Source of the DNA: Arthrobacter castelli DSM 16402
Lineage (GTDB): Bacteria; Actinomycetota; Actinomycetes; Actinomycetales; Micrococcaceae
NCBI RefSeq assembly: GCF_000430705.1
Contig: NZ_AUMN01000007.1
Location: 1 to 64,000, forward strand
Direction of reading: 5' to 3'
DNA length: 64,000 nt
The notes under the pieces are model-generated. The model ran no database searches. It saw only the letters and a list, made by a program, of their open reading frames with translations, and had not been told where the DNA came from. Shown in pieces: positions 23,211-31,873 of the stretch (position 1 is its first letter; each line of letters opens with the position of its first letter). Both the position numbers and the translations under genes were made by a program.

Positions 23211-23216
23211 AGATTA
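23211..23216 (-). promoter_or_regulatory. cysS -10 box (leaderless type)
   Basis: TAATCT on the minus strand, 6 nt before the GTG start of cysS. Confidence 0.5.
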
Positions 23217-23349
23217 CTGGACGCGGCGGGACCAGTCCCAATACCGGCGGATGCCGGGGCTGCAAGGCACCGGCCGACCCGGTCCAGGATGCACGGGCCG
23301 GGAGTACTTTGGAGCCGATTCGGCGCCTTTGTACCTGGAAGGCCGCGAA

Positions 23350-23853
23350 TTACTCCTGGCCCGAACGCTGGAGCACCAGAGCCGTGGCGATAGCCGCCAC
23401 GCCCTCGCCCCGCCCGGTGAGCCCGAGGCCGTCGGTGGTGGTGGCGGAGACGCTCACCGGTGCCCCGGCAGCCGCGCTCAGCACCGCCTCGGAGTCGGCA
23501 CGGCGGGGTCCGAACTTGGGCCGGTTGGCGATCAGCTGCACGGCGACATTGCCGACGTCGAAACCCGCCTCACCCACGATTCGCACCGCTTCGCCGAGCA
23601 GTTCGGTGCCGGAGGCATTGGCGAATTCCGGACGGTCCGTCCCGAAGTGCGTGCCCAAGTCCCCGACGCCGGCTGCGGAGAACAACGCATCCGCTGCGGC
23701 GTGGGCCACCGGATCAGCATCCGAATGGCCGGCCAGGCCACGCTCGCCGTCGAAGAGCAAGCCGCCCAGGTGCAACTGTCGGGGTTCGTCCGCATAGGCG
23801 TGCACGTCGACGCCGATTCCGGTCCGGGGCACCGGGGGTTTGCTCATGATCAT
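23350..23853 (-). CDS. ispF: 2-C-methyl-D-erythritol 2,4-cyclodiphosphate synthase IspF
   Basis: Fifth enzyme of the non-mevalonate isoprenoid pathway; a zinc-dependent trimer. Seen are GIGVDVHAY (metal Asp and His), [13 protein letters not shown] (metal His and substrate loop), [12 protein letters not shown] and the C-terminal [16 protein letters not shown] signature. I place the start at the ATG at 23853 ([10 protein letters not shown]), which has AAAGG 7 nt upstream. An in-frame TTG at 23874 overlapping the ispD stop is an alternative. It follows ispD by 17 nt and works with it in the same pathway. The protein is 167 aa. Confidence 0.95.
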   Translation of the reverse strand: MIMSKPPVPRTGIGVDVHAYADEPRQLHLGGLLFDGERGLAGHSDADPVAHAAADALFSAAGVGDLGTHFGTDRPEFANASGTELLGEAVRIVGEAGFDVGNVAVQLIANRPKFGPRRADSEAVLSAAAGAPVSVSATTTDGLGLTGRGEGVAAIATALVLQRSGQE

Positions 23854-23870
23854 GTCGCGGCCTTTCATTC

Positions 23871-24614
23871 TCAACTGCCGTATTTTTGCAGCAGTGCTTC
23901 GGCCAGCACCAGGTCCGTCTCCGTGGTGATTTTCAGCGACAAGTCAGAGCCGGGCACCGCATAAACGGGAATCCCCATCGACTCGACCAGCATCGCGTCG
24001 TCGGTCACGGCCGCGGCCTGCTGGTCGTCGAAAAGGTCCGCGGCAGCGTGGGCGCGGGTCAGCGCCTGGAGAGTGAAGCCCTGTGGTGTCTGCACCACGC
24101 GCAGTCGTGTACGGTCAGGTGTTTCACGAACCATGTCCTGCGCGATCGCGGCGTTGTCGGAATGCTCGACCATCTTGACGGTGTCTGTCATCTCCCGCAC
24201 CGGGATCACCGCCTCGCCGCCGTGGGCCAGGGCAGTCGCCACCCGCTGGAACACCTCGGGCGGAGCCAGCGCCCGGGCAGCATCATGGACCAAGACCGCG
24301 TCAACGCCCTGCAGTGTTGCGAGCGCCTCGCGCACGGAATCGGTACGGCTCGTCCCGCCGTCGATCGCCAATACAGGTGGACAGTCGGTTCCATCGGCCG
24401 CCATTGCCTCGGAGACCTCGCCGCATACTTGCCGCAGGGTTTCGTCGTGGCGGGGCACCGCAACGCAGATGGCGTCGGCAATCCCCGAAGCGATCACCCC
24501 GCGCAGGGCGTAGGCAAGGATCGGCTCCCCGGCCAAGGGAACCTGTGCCTTGGGTATGCCGTATCCCAGGCGCTCGCCGGAACCGGCGGCGACTATGATG
24601 ACTCCGGTTTGCAC
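23871..24614 (-). CDS. ispD: 2-C-methyl-D-erythritol 4-phosphate cytidylyltransferase IspD
   Basis: Third enzyme of the non-mevalonate pathway; makes CDP-methylerythritol from MEP and CTP. The 247-aa protein starts [29 protein letters not shown], the nucleotidyltransferase loop with the catalytic Arg and Lys; further on [12 protein letters not shown] and RVVQTPQGF are diagnostic. The start is a GTG at 24614, immediately after the carD TAG, so its ribosome binding site lies inside carD and translation is probably coupled to it. Confidence 0.95.
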   Translation of the reverse strand: MQTGVIIVAAGSGERLGYGIPKAQVPLAGEPILAYALRGVIASGIADAICVAVPRHDETLRQVCGEVSEAMAADGTDCPPVLAIDGGTSRTDSVREALATLQGVDAVLVHDAARALAPPEVFQRVATALAHGGEAVIPVREMTDTVKMVEHSDNAAIAQDMVRETPDRTRLRVVQTPQGFTLQALTRAHAAADLFDDQQAAAVTDDAMLVESMGIPVYAVPGSDLSLKITTETDLVLAEALLQKYGS

Positions 24615-25097
24615 CTACCCGGCGAGCACCTCGTCGAGGACACTCGCGGCCTTGTCCTCGTCCGTCTTTTCCGCCAGCGCGAGCTCGGAAATCAGGATCT
24701 GCCGCGCCTTGGCCAGCATCCGCTTCTCGCCGGCGGACAGGCCGCGATCGTGATCCCGACGCCACAGGTCACGGACAACTTCGGCAACCTTGATCACGTC
24801 GCCGGAAGCCAGTTTTTCCAGGTTCGCCTTGTAGCGGCGCGACCAGTTGGTCGGCTCTTCGGTGAACTCTGCACGCAGGACGTCGAATACGTGCTCGAGG
24901 CCGTCCTTATTGACCACGTCCCGCACTCCGACGAGGTCCACGTTGTCTGCCGGTACCTCAATCGTCAGGTCGCCCTGGGCAACCTTGAGCTTGAGATACA
25001 TCTTCTCTTCGCCTCGGATGGTGCGCATTTTGATCTCTTCAATTTTCGCTGCACCGTGGTGAGGGTATACAACCGTCTCGCCGACCTCAAAAACCAT
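24615..25097 (-). CDS. carD: CarD-family transcriptional regulator
   Basis: RNA polymerase-binding protein that stabilises open complexes, notably at rRNA promoters, in mycobacteria and relatives. The 160-aa protein has the N-terminal RNAP-interaction domain ([20 protein letters not shown]) and a C-terminal helical DNA-binding domain with [22 protein letters not shown], including the conserved Trp. The ATG at 25097 matches the family start exactly and is preceded by AAGGGG. It leads the ispD-ispF group. Confidence 0.96.
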   Translation of the reverse strand: MVFEVGETVVYPHHGAAKIEEIKMRTIRGEEKMYLKLKVAQGDLTIEVPADNVDLVGVRDVVNKDGLEHVFDVLRAEFTEEPTNWSRRYKANLEKLASGDVIKVAEVVRDLWRRDHDRGLSAGEKRMLAKARQILISELALAEKTDEDKAASVLDEVLAG

Positions 25098-25123
25098 GTG
25101 GATAAACCCCTTTCCCGCAGACC

Positions 25124-25129
25124 ATCTTA
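25124..25129 (-). promoter_or_regulatory. Candidate carD -10 box
   Basis: TAAGAT on the minus strand 26 nt before the carD ATG, leaving room for a leader with its ribosome binding site. I see no good -35 hexamer. Confidence 0.35.
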
Positions 25130-25340
25130 CCACGCCCGGAGGGCCTGCTTCCGCGTGTTTGCGCAGGTCAGAGGGGCCATGACCACGAAACTGGATACCG
25201 CGCAGGCCTTGACGAATCGGGGATTTGATGCAACTCACGTCACTGGCACGTCCCGTTGAAGGCAACATCGAGCCCTGTTTGACGATAGGCTTGTCACTGA
25301 GTTCTGTTCACTCTTGATGCCTTACCGAGGAGTTCGCGCC

Positions 25341-25826
25341 GTGAGATTCACCGCCAACAGCCGGACGCGCCCAGCGGCGCTGGCCACTATTGCCGCCGTC
25401 GCCACGCTCTCCGTGACCGGATGCGGCTACGTGACCAAGCAAGCGACAACCATTGAGTACGCCGCCTCGGATGGAGTCAACGGCAAAGTCGGTCCGCTGC
25501 AGTTGCGCAATATGTTGATTGTGGCAGCCGGCGCCGACCAGCCCGGACGGATCACCGGAGCGGTGTATAACAACTCCGACCAGAAGGTTCAGCTGACCAT
25601 GGAAGGGCCCGACGGCGGAACCACCGAGCTGACTGTGCCCGCCAATGGCTCATACTTCATCGACAACGATGCACCGCCGGAGATCATCGAGCCCGCCGGG
25701 GCGAAGCCGGGGGCCATGTCGCTCGTGACTTTCGAAATCAGCGGAGCTTCCGAAGACCTCACCCTGCCGGTGCTGGACGACACGTTCCCGCGCTACGCCA
25801 CCATGGTGCCCACCGAAGGGTCGTAG
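25341..25826 (+). CDS. Secreted lipoprotein, function unknown
   Basis: A 161-aa lipoprotein. The signal ends in the lipobox LSVTGC (Cys near residue 26), so it is anchored outside the membrane. The mature part is a compact beta-sandwich-like domain (LQLRNMLIVAAGADQPGRIT followed by GAVYNNSDQKVQLTM) as in small actinobacterial lipoproteins, often annotated as copper-chaperone-like or DUF; I see no His/Met metal motif. The GTG at 25341 has GAGGAG 9 nt upstream and is better than the in-frame starts at 25314-25320. It is divergent from carD. Confidence 0.8.
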   Translation: MRFTANSRTRPAALATIAAVATLSVTGCGYVTKQATTIEYAASDGVNGKVGPLQLRNMLIVAAGADQPGRITGAVYNNSDQKVQLTMEGPDGGTTELTVPANGSYFIDNDAPPEIIEPAGAKPGAMSLVTFEISGASEDLTLPVLDDTFPRYATMVPTEGS

Positions 25827-25832
25827 CCTCGC

Positions 25833-25857
25833 CACGGGCAGGCGGTGACTGCCCGTG
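25833..25857 (+). terminator. Hairpin after the lipoprotein gene
   Basis: 9-bp stem CACGGGCAG / CTGCCCGTG with a 7-nt loop, 7 nt after the stop codon. There is no T-run, so it may be a weak or factor-assisted terminator. Confidence 0.5.
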
Positions 25858-25882
25858 AGGGGACCTGCCCCATCTGGAATTG

Positions 25883-25996
25883 TCACTAACTGCCGCATAA
25901 GGGGCTCACCCCGCCGCGAATAGTCACTAACTGCCATCTGCGGACCGTGATACGGGCACTTAGTGGCCACCCGCCGTCGTACCGGCACTTACTGGC
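25883..25996. repeat. Cluster of short intergenic repeats
   Basis: Four related 12-13-mers spaced 41, 33 and 29 nt apart: TCACTAACTGCC at 25883 and again at 25924, GCACTTAGTGGCC at 25956 and GGCACTTACTGGC at 25984. They share the core CACT(A/T)A. They lie between the lipoprotein gene and the regX3 stop, with no coding capacity I can support in 25858-26085. Confidence 0.65.
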
Positions 25997-26085
25997 TGCT
26001 CGGGGCCCTGTCGACTCGTCACCGCGCGAACTGCTCGCAACGAACGGACTCCCTCGGGTCGCACACCTCATTTGGCGGAAACCGG

Positions 26086-26766
26086 TCAGGCGTCGAACTT
26101 GTACCCCAGCCCACGCACCGTCAGCAGGTATTGCGGGGCGGTCGGATCGGGCTCCAGCCGGCTGCGCAACCGCTTGACGTGGACGTCAAGCGTCTTGGTA
26201 TCGCCCACGTAGTCCGACCCCCAGACTCGGTCGATCAGTTGTCCGCGGGTGAGCACCCTGCCGGAATTGCGCAGCAGCATCTCCAGCAGTTCGAACTCCT
26301 TCAGCGGCAGTGAGACATCCTCGCCGTGCACGCTGACCGTATGGCGCTCCACATCCATCCGCACCGGGCCGGCCTGCACCGACGTCGACAAGAGCTCCTC
26401 CTGTTCGCCCTGCCGGCGCAGCACCGCGCGCACCCGAGCCACGAGCTCGCGTGAAGAGTACGGCTTGGTGATGTAGTCGTCGGCCCCGATCTCCAGCCCG
26501 ACGACCTTGTCGATTTCCGCGTCCTTGGCCGTCAGCATGATCACCGGAACGTTGGAACGCTGCCGCAACTGCCGGCACACCTCGGTGCCGGATTGGCCCG
26601 GCAGCATCAGGTCCAGCAGCACCAGGTCCGCTCCGGACCTGTCGAACTCGGCCACTGCCTCGAGGCCGTCTTCAACCACGACGGCTTCGAAACCTTCCTT
26701 GGTGAGCAGATATGAGAGTGGGTCGCTCAAAGACTCTTCGTCTTCAACGATCAGTATCCGGCTCAA
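26086..26766 (-). CDS. regX3: Phosphate-responsive response regulator RegX3/PhoP
   Basis: OmpR-family DNA-binding response regulator. The receiver domain (residues 1-120) has the acidic pair in VEDEESLSD, the phospho-acceptor Asp in LVLLDLMLPGQSG, and the conserved Lys in YITKPYSSREL. The winged helix (130-226) ends with VHVKRLRSRLEPDP and VRGLGYKF. It overlaps senX3 by ATGA. In actinobacteria this pair senses phosphate limitation and activates PHO-box genes; a PHO box lies just upstream of the divergent phoU. Confidence 0.93.
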   Translation of the reverse strand: MSRILIVEDEESLSDPLSYLLTKEGFEAVVVEDGLEAVAEFDRSGADLVLLDLMLPGQSGTEVCRQLRQRSNVPVIMLTAKDAEIDKVVGLEIGADDYITKPYSSRELVARVRAVLRRQGEQEELLSTSVQAGPVRMDVERHTVSVHGEDVSLPLKEFELLEMLLRNSGRVLTRGQLIDRVWGSDYVGDTKTLDVHVKRLRSRLEPDPTAPQYLLTVRGLGYKFDA

Positions 26767-27983
26767 GCGGTAGCTCCTTTGTGTCGTGCGTCATCGGGGG
26801 TATTGGTGCCGTCGGTGTCGTTCCGGTGCACGGGCTGGTCGGGCGACGTTTCGTCGTCGGCCTGTTCCATCTGTGGAAGCCTGACGGTAAAGGTCGACCC
26901 CTGGTCCGGCTGTGACCACACCGTCACTTCGCCGCCATGGTTGGAAATCACATGCTTTACGATACTCAGTCCCAGCCCGGTCCCTCCGGTTGCCCTGGAA
27001 CGGGCAGCATCGATCCGGTAGAAGCGCTCGAAGATCCGGTCCTGGTCCTCGGCGGAGATTCCAGAGCCCTGGTCCCGCACGGACACTTGAGCCATACCGT
27101 CCTTGGACCGCAGCCCGATACCGATCTTGGTGCCCACCGGCGAGTAGCGGATGGCATTGTCGATCAGGTTGCGGAATGCGGTGGTCAGCAGTTCGGTGTC
27201 GCCGTAGACGTCCGCGTCCGCCCGGCCGCCGATGACCATATTGATGTCCTTGGATTCGGCCGGCAGCTTGTTCCGGTCCACCGCTTCGGCAATGATTTCG
27301 TTCAGGTCGACCGGCTCTCCCTGCTGGACGACGTCGGTCCCCTGCAGCCTGGACAGCTCGATGATGTCCTGCACCAGAGCCGAAAGCCGAGCGGATTCCT
27401 TGTGCATTCTCGAGGCGAAGCGGCGCACGGCCTCTTCATCGGCCGCGGCGTCATCCAGAGCCTCGGCCAGCAGCGAGATGGCCCCCACCGGAGTCTTCAG
27501 CTCGTGGGAGACGTTGGCGACAAAGTCGTTCCGGATTTCTTCGGTGCGAGTAATCTCCGTGCGGTCATCGGCCAGAAGCAGGATGTACTCCTGCCCCAGC
27601 GGCGCCACGCGCAAATGCAGCACAATCGACCCCTGCCCCAGAGGACCGCGCGGCAGTTCCAGTTGCCGCTCCTCAATCACGCCGTCGCGGCGGACCCTTC
27701 CTGTCATCTGGATCAACTCGTTGTGCACCACGGTGTGTCCACGGACCAGCCCGAGGGCATAGGCGGCGGGACTGGCCCTGATCACACCGTCAATTGAATC
27801 GACGATCAGGAATGCCCGCCCTCCCACGGACAGCACTTCGGCCGCGCCATCGGGAAGGACCGGTTCGTCGACCTCGGCCAGTTCATTGCGCTGCTGCTCG
27901 CTGAGCCGGAAAGCCAGCATCCCGAACACGCCCAGGCACAGGCCCACGAGTCCGGCCACCAAGCCGATGTAAACGTCACTCAC
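26763..27983 (-). CDS. senX3: Sensor histidine kinase SenX3/PhoR
   Basis: Membrane sensor kinase, 406 aa. One N-terminal membrane helix (about residues 5-25), a PAS-like domain (50-140), HisKA with the phospho-His in NVSHELKTPVGAISLL (near 161) and an ATPase domain with NLIDNAIRYSP (N box), DQGSGISAEDQDRIFERFYR (G1/F boxes) and TGLGLSIVKHV (G2). The short extracellular part suggests it reads phosphate state through the Pst system and PhoU rather than by direct binding. The GTG at 27983 is 6 nt after a TAAGCT -10 box: probable leaderless mRNA. Confidence 0.93.
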   Translation of the reverse strand: MSDVYIGLVAGLVGLCLGVFGMLAFRLSEQQRNELAEVDEPVLPDGAAEVLSVGGRAFLIVDSIDGVIRASPAAYALGLVRGHTVVHNELIQMTGRVRRDGVIEERQLELPRGPLGQGSIVLHLRVAPLGQEYILLLADDRTEITRTEEIRNDFVANVSHELKTPVGAISLLAEALDDAAADEEAVRRFASRMHKESARLSALVQDIIELSRLQGTDVVQQGEPVDLNEIIAEAVDRNKLPAESKDINMVIGGRADADVYGDTELLTTAFRNLIDNAIRYSPVGTKIGIGLRSKDGMAQVSVRDQGSGISAEDQDRIFERFYRIDAARSRATGGTGLGLSIVKHVISNHGGEVTVWSQPDQGSTFTVRLPQMEQADDETSPDQPVHRNDTDGTNTPDDARHKGATA

Positions 27984-27989
27984 GAGTCC

Positions 27990-27995
27990 AGCTTA
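27990..27995 (-). promoter_or_regulatory. senX3 -10 box (leaderless type)
   Basis: TAAGCT on the minus strand, 6 nt before the GTG start of senX3. Confidence 0.5.
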
Positions 27996-28043
27996 GGCGC
28001 TATCAAGGCCGCAATGCGCCGCAGGGATGGCCCCATCCGCCGC

Positions 28044-28087
28044 GTTCAACTAACGTTCACCTCGAGGTGCCCTAAAGTTCATGGGAG
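28044..28087 (+). promoter_or_regulatory. PHO box: 11-bp-phased GTTCA direct repeats
   Basis: Direct repeats GTTCAACTAAC (28044) and GTTCACCTCGA (28055) are contiguous 11-mers; a third GTTCATGGGAG begins at 28077, exactly 22 nt on, with a degenerate unit at 28066. This matches the GTTCACC-type, 11-nt-phased PhoP sites of actinobacteria. TAAAGT at 28072-28077 could be the -10 of phoU. The site lies between divergent phoU and senX3-regX3. Confidence 0.75.
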
Positions 28088-28155
28088 ACTGGAAGTGTGC
28101 TGAACGTGTCCGTGAGAGCGTCACGGAGCGTGCATGTCGAGCGAAAGGACGCCAA

Positions 28156-28812
28156 GTGCGAAAGGTTTTCCAGGCCGAACTCCATCAGGTCGGCGAGGAA
28201 CTGATCGAGATTGCCAATCTGGTCTCTGAGGCCATGGACAAAGCCTCTACGGCTTTCCATGGTGCCGATATCGAACTCGCACAGGACGTGATCGCTGCCG
28301 ACGCCCGCATCGATTTCCTGCAGAACGACCTCGACGAGCGGGCCATCGACATCCTGGCCCGCCAGGGGCCCGTCGCCAGCGACCTGCGGATGATCGTGGG
28401 CGCGCTGCGGATGAGCGCGTCGCTGGAACGGATGGGAGACCTTGCCCGGCACGTGGCCCAGCTGGCGCGGCTGCGCTACCCGGAAAACGTGGTCCCCGAT
28501 TCGCTGCGGTCCACGTTCGAGGAATTCTCCGAAGGCGATCTGGCCATCGCCCGGAAGGTTTCCGAACTGCTGGATACCCGCGACTTGGAACTGTCCACCC
28601 AGATCCAGCAGCACAACGCCCGGATCAACGAGCTGCACGCGGGCGTCTTCAAGGCTGTCGCAGCAGATACCTGGGATGCGCCGGCCACGACGACTGTGGA
28701 CGTCACGCTGGCCAGCCGCTACTTCGAGCGGTTCGCCGACCACGGAATATCCGTGGCCCGGAAGGTGACCTATCTGGTGACCGGCGAATGGCATTCGAAT
28801 TCCTTCTCCTGA
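28156..28812 (+). CDS. phoU: Phosphate signalling complex protein PhoU
   Basis: Cytosolic helical-bundle metalloprotein that links the Pst transporter to the SenX3/RegX3-type kinase and represses the Pho regulon when phosphate is plentiful. The 218-aa protein has the two-repeat three-helix layout, with metal-cluster motifs ASLERMGDLARHVAQLARL in the first half and SRYFERFADHGISVARKVTYL in the second. The GTG at 28156 (MRKVFQAELHQVGEELI) has AAAGGA upstream and fits the family; the frame is open upstream to 28081. It is divergent from senX3-regX3 and downstream of a PHO box. Confidence 0.95.
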   Translation: MRKVFQAELHQVGEELIEIANLVSEAMDKASTAFHGADIELAQDVIAADARIDFLQNDLDERAIDILARQGPVASDLRMIVGALRMSASLERMGDLARHVAQLARLRYPENVVPDSLRSTFEEFSEGDLAIARKVSELLDTRDLELSTQIQQHNARINELHAGVFKAVAADTWDAPATTTVDVTLASRYFERFADHGISVARKVTYLVTGEWHSNSFS

Positions 28813-28864
28813 CCCGGCCACCTGACCGGGCGGCGCGGCTTGACCGGGCGACCCGCGGACAGTC

Positions 28865-29722
28865 ATGACGACGCCGGCAGCGGTGGCCCGTATCGGCATC
28901 TCCGGGTGGCGATACGCGCCCTGGCGGGGCGTCTTCTTTCCCACCGGGATGCCGCAGCGTAAAGAACTCGAGTACGCGGCAACGAAGCTGGACACCGTTG
29001 AAATCAACGGCTCCTTCTACTCGCTGCAGCGCCCCTCCAGCTACCTGCGGTGGAAGGAAGCCGCGCCGCCCGGGTTTGAATTCGCCGTCAAAGGCGGACG
29101 CTACATCACCCATATGCTGCGGCTGCGCAACGTGGAGCTCGCGTTGGCCAACTTCTTTGCCTCAGGGGTGCTGGCACTCGACGATAAACTCGGCCCGGTA
29201 CTGTGGCAGCTGCCCGAGCGAGTGCAGTTCGACCCGGAGATACTGGACGGGTTCTTGAGCCAACTTCCGCACAGCACCGGCACGGCGGCCGCGATGGCCA
29301 CCGGTCACGGAGACAAGCTGAAGGACCGGGCGTGGACTGACGTCGACGCGGATCGACCGCTGCGCCATGCCCTCGAGGTGCGCCATCCCAGCTTCGACGA
29401 CCCCGGGTTCTATGAACTGCTCCGGCGGCACAATGTTGCCTTGGTGATTGCCGATTCCGCCGGGAAATGGCCGCAGCTGGACAGGGTCACTTCCGACATC
29501 GTTTACGTCCGGCTGCACGGTGGCGAAGAGCTGTATGTCAGCGGGTACGGCGATGAGGAACTGGACCGCTGGGCGGAGACCATCCGCGGCTGGGTCTCCG
29601 GGACCGGGTGCCCGGACGGCAAGGGACGCGGCGTATATGTGTACTTCGATAACGACGTCAAGGTCCATGCGCCGTTCAATGCCATGGACCTGGCCCGGCG
29701 GTTGGGTCAGGCGGCCCAATAG
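28865..29722 (+). CDS. DUF72 domain protein
   Basis: A 285-aa protein of the YecE/DUF72 family, predicted TIM-barrel, biochemical role unknown. Family motifs: RIGISGWRYAPWRGVFFP at the N-terminus, VEINGSFYSLQRPSSYLRW, FEFAVKGGRYITHMLRL, LALDDKLGPVLWQLPERV, ALEVRHPSFDDPGFYELL and, at the end, GVYVYFDNDVKVHAPFNA. Start ATG at 28865. It follows phoU by about 50 nt on the same strand and may be co-transcribed. Confidence 0.92.
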   Translation: MTTPAAVARIGISGWRYAPWRGVFFPTGMPQRKELEYAATKLDTVEINGSFYSLQRPSSYLRWKEAAPPGFEFAVKGGRYITHMLRLRNVELALANFFASGVLALDDKLGPVLWQLPERVQFDPEILDGFLSQLPHSTGTAAAMATGHGDKLKDRAWTDVDADRPLRHALEVRHPSFDDPGFYELLRRHNVALVIADSAGKWPQLDRVTSDIVYVRLHGGEELYVSGYGDEELDRWAETIRGWVSGTGCPDGKGRGVYVYFDNDVKVHAPFNAMDLARRLGQAAQ

Positions 29723-29827
29723 TCGGCGCGAGTCGGCCGCGGCGCCCGGGCCTGGACATCCCAATACTGAGCACGACGGCACATGATCTGCCGGCATCCC
29801 GCACAGAAACTTCCCTGCCGCCTATAG

Positions 29828-29851
29828 ACACAAAGCGGTTTGTGTTACAAA
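29828..29851 (+). promoter_or_regulatory. Double palindromic operator of the ABC operon
   Basis: Two overlapping inverted repeats: ACACAAA-GCGG-TTTGTGT (29828-29845, perfect 7-bp arms) and TTTGT-GTT-ACAAA (29839-29851). They are 54 nt upstream of the first gene of an operon encoding its own winged-helix regulator, so autoregulation is the simplest reading. Confidence 0.65.
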
Positions 29852-29904
29852 CTGATTTGCATGACACGAGATACCGGCTACAGCCCGACTGTCGGGAGCC
29901 ACGC

Positions 29905-30615
29905 ATGACGGAGCAGAACCAGACCGGCGGCTTCGACCCGCACAACGGCGTCAGCCCGCACGCCGGAACCGAGCCACACAACGACCGGGACCAGACCGGC
30001 GGCTTCGATCCGCGCGCGGCCATGAGCCTGGCCGACGCGACGGAAGCCAAGACCGCACGGGCGCTCTTTCCGCATACTCCACTGTTGTATGCGGGATGGG
30101 GCACCGCATGGCTGATCGGCTACGGTGCGCTGCACGGCGCCGAGCACGGCTGGCTTCCATTGAGCACCCCGGCGGCACTCATCGTGCTGTTCGCCATGAT
30201 TGCCCTTGGCGTGGTCGTCTCGGCGATCCTGACCGTACGGGCCTCGGTGGGCATCAGGGGCGCTTCCTCCTTCCAGGGCGGGCTCTATGGCTGGACGTGG
30301 GTCTTGGCCTTCGTCGTCGTCGGCCTGCTGGCCGGCATCATCGCCGATTCCATCGCCGCCACAGACCTACGCGGCCTGATTATCAACTCATTGGCCGTGT
30401 TGGTGGTCGGGATGATGTATATGTGCGGCGGAGCCATGTGGCGCGATATCCCGATGGCGGCACTGGGCGTGTGGTTCTTGGTGGTGGACGTTGTCGGGAT
30501 GGTTGCCGGCCCGCAGCATTACTTGACCGTGTTCGTCACCCTCGGCGTGCTGGGCTTCTATGTTGGCGCCGTCGTCGAGCTCGTCCGCAGCCGTCGGCGC
30601 CGGAGCCTGGCATGA
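29905..30615 (+). CDS. Integral membrane protein of the ABC operon
   Basis: A 236-aa protein. Residues 1-35 are soluble and contain the same motif twice (QTGGFDPHNG and QTGGFDPRAA). Six or so membrane helices follow (LLYAGWGTAWLIGYGALHGA, ALIVLFAMIALGVVVSAILT, GWTWVLAFVVVGLLAGII, LIINSLAVLVVGMMYMC, AALGVWFLVVDVVGMVAG, LTVFVTLGVLGFYVGAVVEL). No family is recognised. The ATG at 29905 has GGGAG upstream. It overlaps the regulator gene by ATGA, so it is probably part of the regulated export system, perhaps as a partner or sensor. Confidence 0.8.
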   Translation: MTEQNQTGGFDPHNGVSPHAGTEPHNDRDQTGGFDPRAAMSLADATEAKTARALFPHTPLLYAGWGTAWLIGYGALHGAEHGWLPLSTPAALIVLFAMIALGVVVSAILTVRASVGIRGASSFQGGLYGWTWVLAFVVVGLLAGIIADSIAATDLRGLIINSLAVLVVGMMYMCGGAMWRDIPMAALGVWFLVVDVVGMVAGPQHYLTVFVTLGVLGFYVGAVVELVRSRRRRSLA

Positions 30616-30947
30616 ACGGGCTTGATCCTGTCATTCACGCCGAAGCGCGGCTGCGTGTGATCACCACCTTGAATTCGATTGGTGAAGACAATGCAATCTC
30701 CTTCCCCAAGCTGCGCAAGATCCTCGATATGACAGCGGGGAACCTCTCCACGCACCTGCGCAAATTGGAGGAGGCGCACTATGTGGAGCAGAGCAAAGTG
30801 ATCGAAAACCGCTCGCCTGCCACCTACGTGAAGATCACTCCCCGCGGCAGAGTCGCCTTCCTCGATTACCGGCAGGCGCTGCGGACATTGCTCACCGACT
30901 CACCCGGAATATCCTCCACCACCGCCGAAAGTCAGGACTCGAAATGA
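30612..30947 (+). CDS. Winged-helix transcriptional regulator (ArsR/MarR-like)
   Basis: A 111-aa regulator. The fold VIHAEARLRVITTLNSIG... ISFPKLRKILDMTAGNLSTH followed by LRKLEEAHYVEQSKVIENRS is the winged-helix DNA-binding domain seen in small regulators of transport operons. It has no metal-binding Cys pair, so it is not a classical ArsR metal sensor. The start ATG overlaps the previous stop and its own stop overlaps the next start (ATGA both times), which indicates tight coupling. It probably acts on the palindromes at 29828-29851. Confidence 0.88.
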   Translation: MNGLDPVIHAEARLRVITTLNSIGEDNAISFPKLRKILDMTAGNLSTHLRKLEEAHYVEQSKVIENRSPATYVKITPRGRVAFLDYRQALRTLLTDSPGISSTTAESQDSK

Positions 30948-31873
30948 CAACGACAATAGCCGCTCCGTTGGCCGCTGCCCGGAACGTCAGCAAGACATTC
31001 GGAACCCAGAAAGCGCTCGACGGCGTCAGCCTCGACATCCAGCCCGGCGAGGCAGTCGGGCTGCTGGGGCCCAACGGTGCCGGAAAGTCCACCCTGATCG
31101 GGCTGCTCACCGGGCTGCGGAGGTCCGACGGCGGGACGGTCGAACTCTTCGGCCACAACCCGCTCACTCCGGCCGCCCGCCGCGCCCTGGGCGTCACCCC
31201 GCAGGCCACGGCCGTACCGCACACCTTGAAAGTTCGCGAGGCAGTGGAACTGGTCGCCGCGCACTTCACCAACGCGGTTCCGGTCGCGGAGCTGCTGGAC
31301 CAGTTCGGCCTGACCGACATGGCGTCCAAGCAGTGCGGCGGCCTCTCCGGCGGCCAGCAACGGCGGCTCCTGGTCGCCATCGCACTGGTGGGTCGCCCTT
31401 CCCTGGTCATCCTTGACGAGCCGACCACGGGGCTGGACGTCGAGGCCCGGGAGATCTTGTGGGAGCAACTGCGGCAGTATCGCGCCAACGGCGGCACGAT
31501 GCTGATCACCAGCCACTATCTGGCCGAGATCGAGGCGCTGGCCAGCCGCGTCGTCGTCATCGACCAGGGCCACGTCGTCGCCGACGGAACCGTCGACGAG
31601 ATCCGTGGCCACATATCCGTCCGCCGGATTTCGCTGCGCACCCCCACGGCACTGGATACCTTGGCGGCCCTGCCCGGCGTGGTGGATGCAGCCAACGACG
31701 GCGGCACCACCCGGCTAGTCAGCCGCGACGCCGATGAGCTGGTCCGCAGAATTGTCGGCGACGGTATCGACTTCAGTGATCTTCAGGTGCACGCGGCGAG
31801 CCTCGAAGAGGCGTTCATGGCTATCACCGGCACCGGTTCGGCCCCGAGCAGTCCTAAAAGTAAGGATTCGTGA
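30944..31873 (+). CDS. ABC transporter ATP-binding protein
   Basis: A 309-aa ATPase of the drug/lipid-exporter (DrrA/CcmA) type. Walker A GLLGPNGAGKSTLIGLL (near residue 50), signature CGGLSGGQQRRLLVAIAL, Walker B VILDEPTTGLDVEAR and the switch His in MLITSHYLAEIEAL. The C-terminal 80 residues are the usual regulatory extension (LHVHAASLEEAFMAITG-like). It should pair with the permease encoded next, with which it overlaps by GTGA. Substrate unknown. Confidence 0.94.
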   Translation: MTTTIAAPLAAARNVSKTFGTQKALDGVSLDIQPGEAVGLLGPNGAGKSTLIGLLTGLRRSDGGTVELFGHNPLTPAARRALGVTPQATAVPHTLKVREAVELVAAHFTNAVPVAELLDQFGLTDMASKQCGGLSGGQQRRLLVAIALVGRPSLVILDEPTTGLDVEAREILWEQLRQYRANGGTMLITSHYLAEIEALASRVVVIDQGHVVADGTVDEIRGHISVRRISLRTPTALDTLAALPGVVDAANDGGTTRLVSRDADELVRRIVGDGIDFSDLQVHAASLEEAFMAITGTGSAPSSPKSKDS

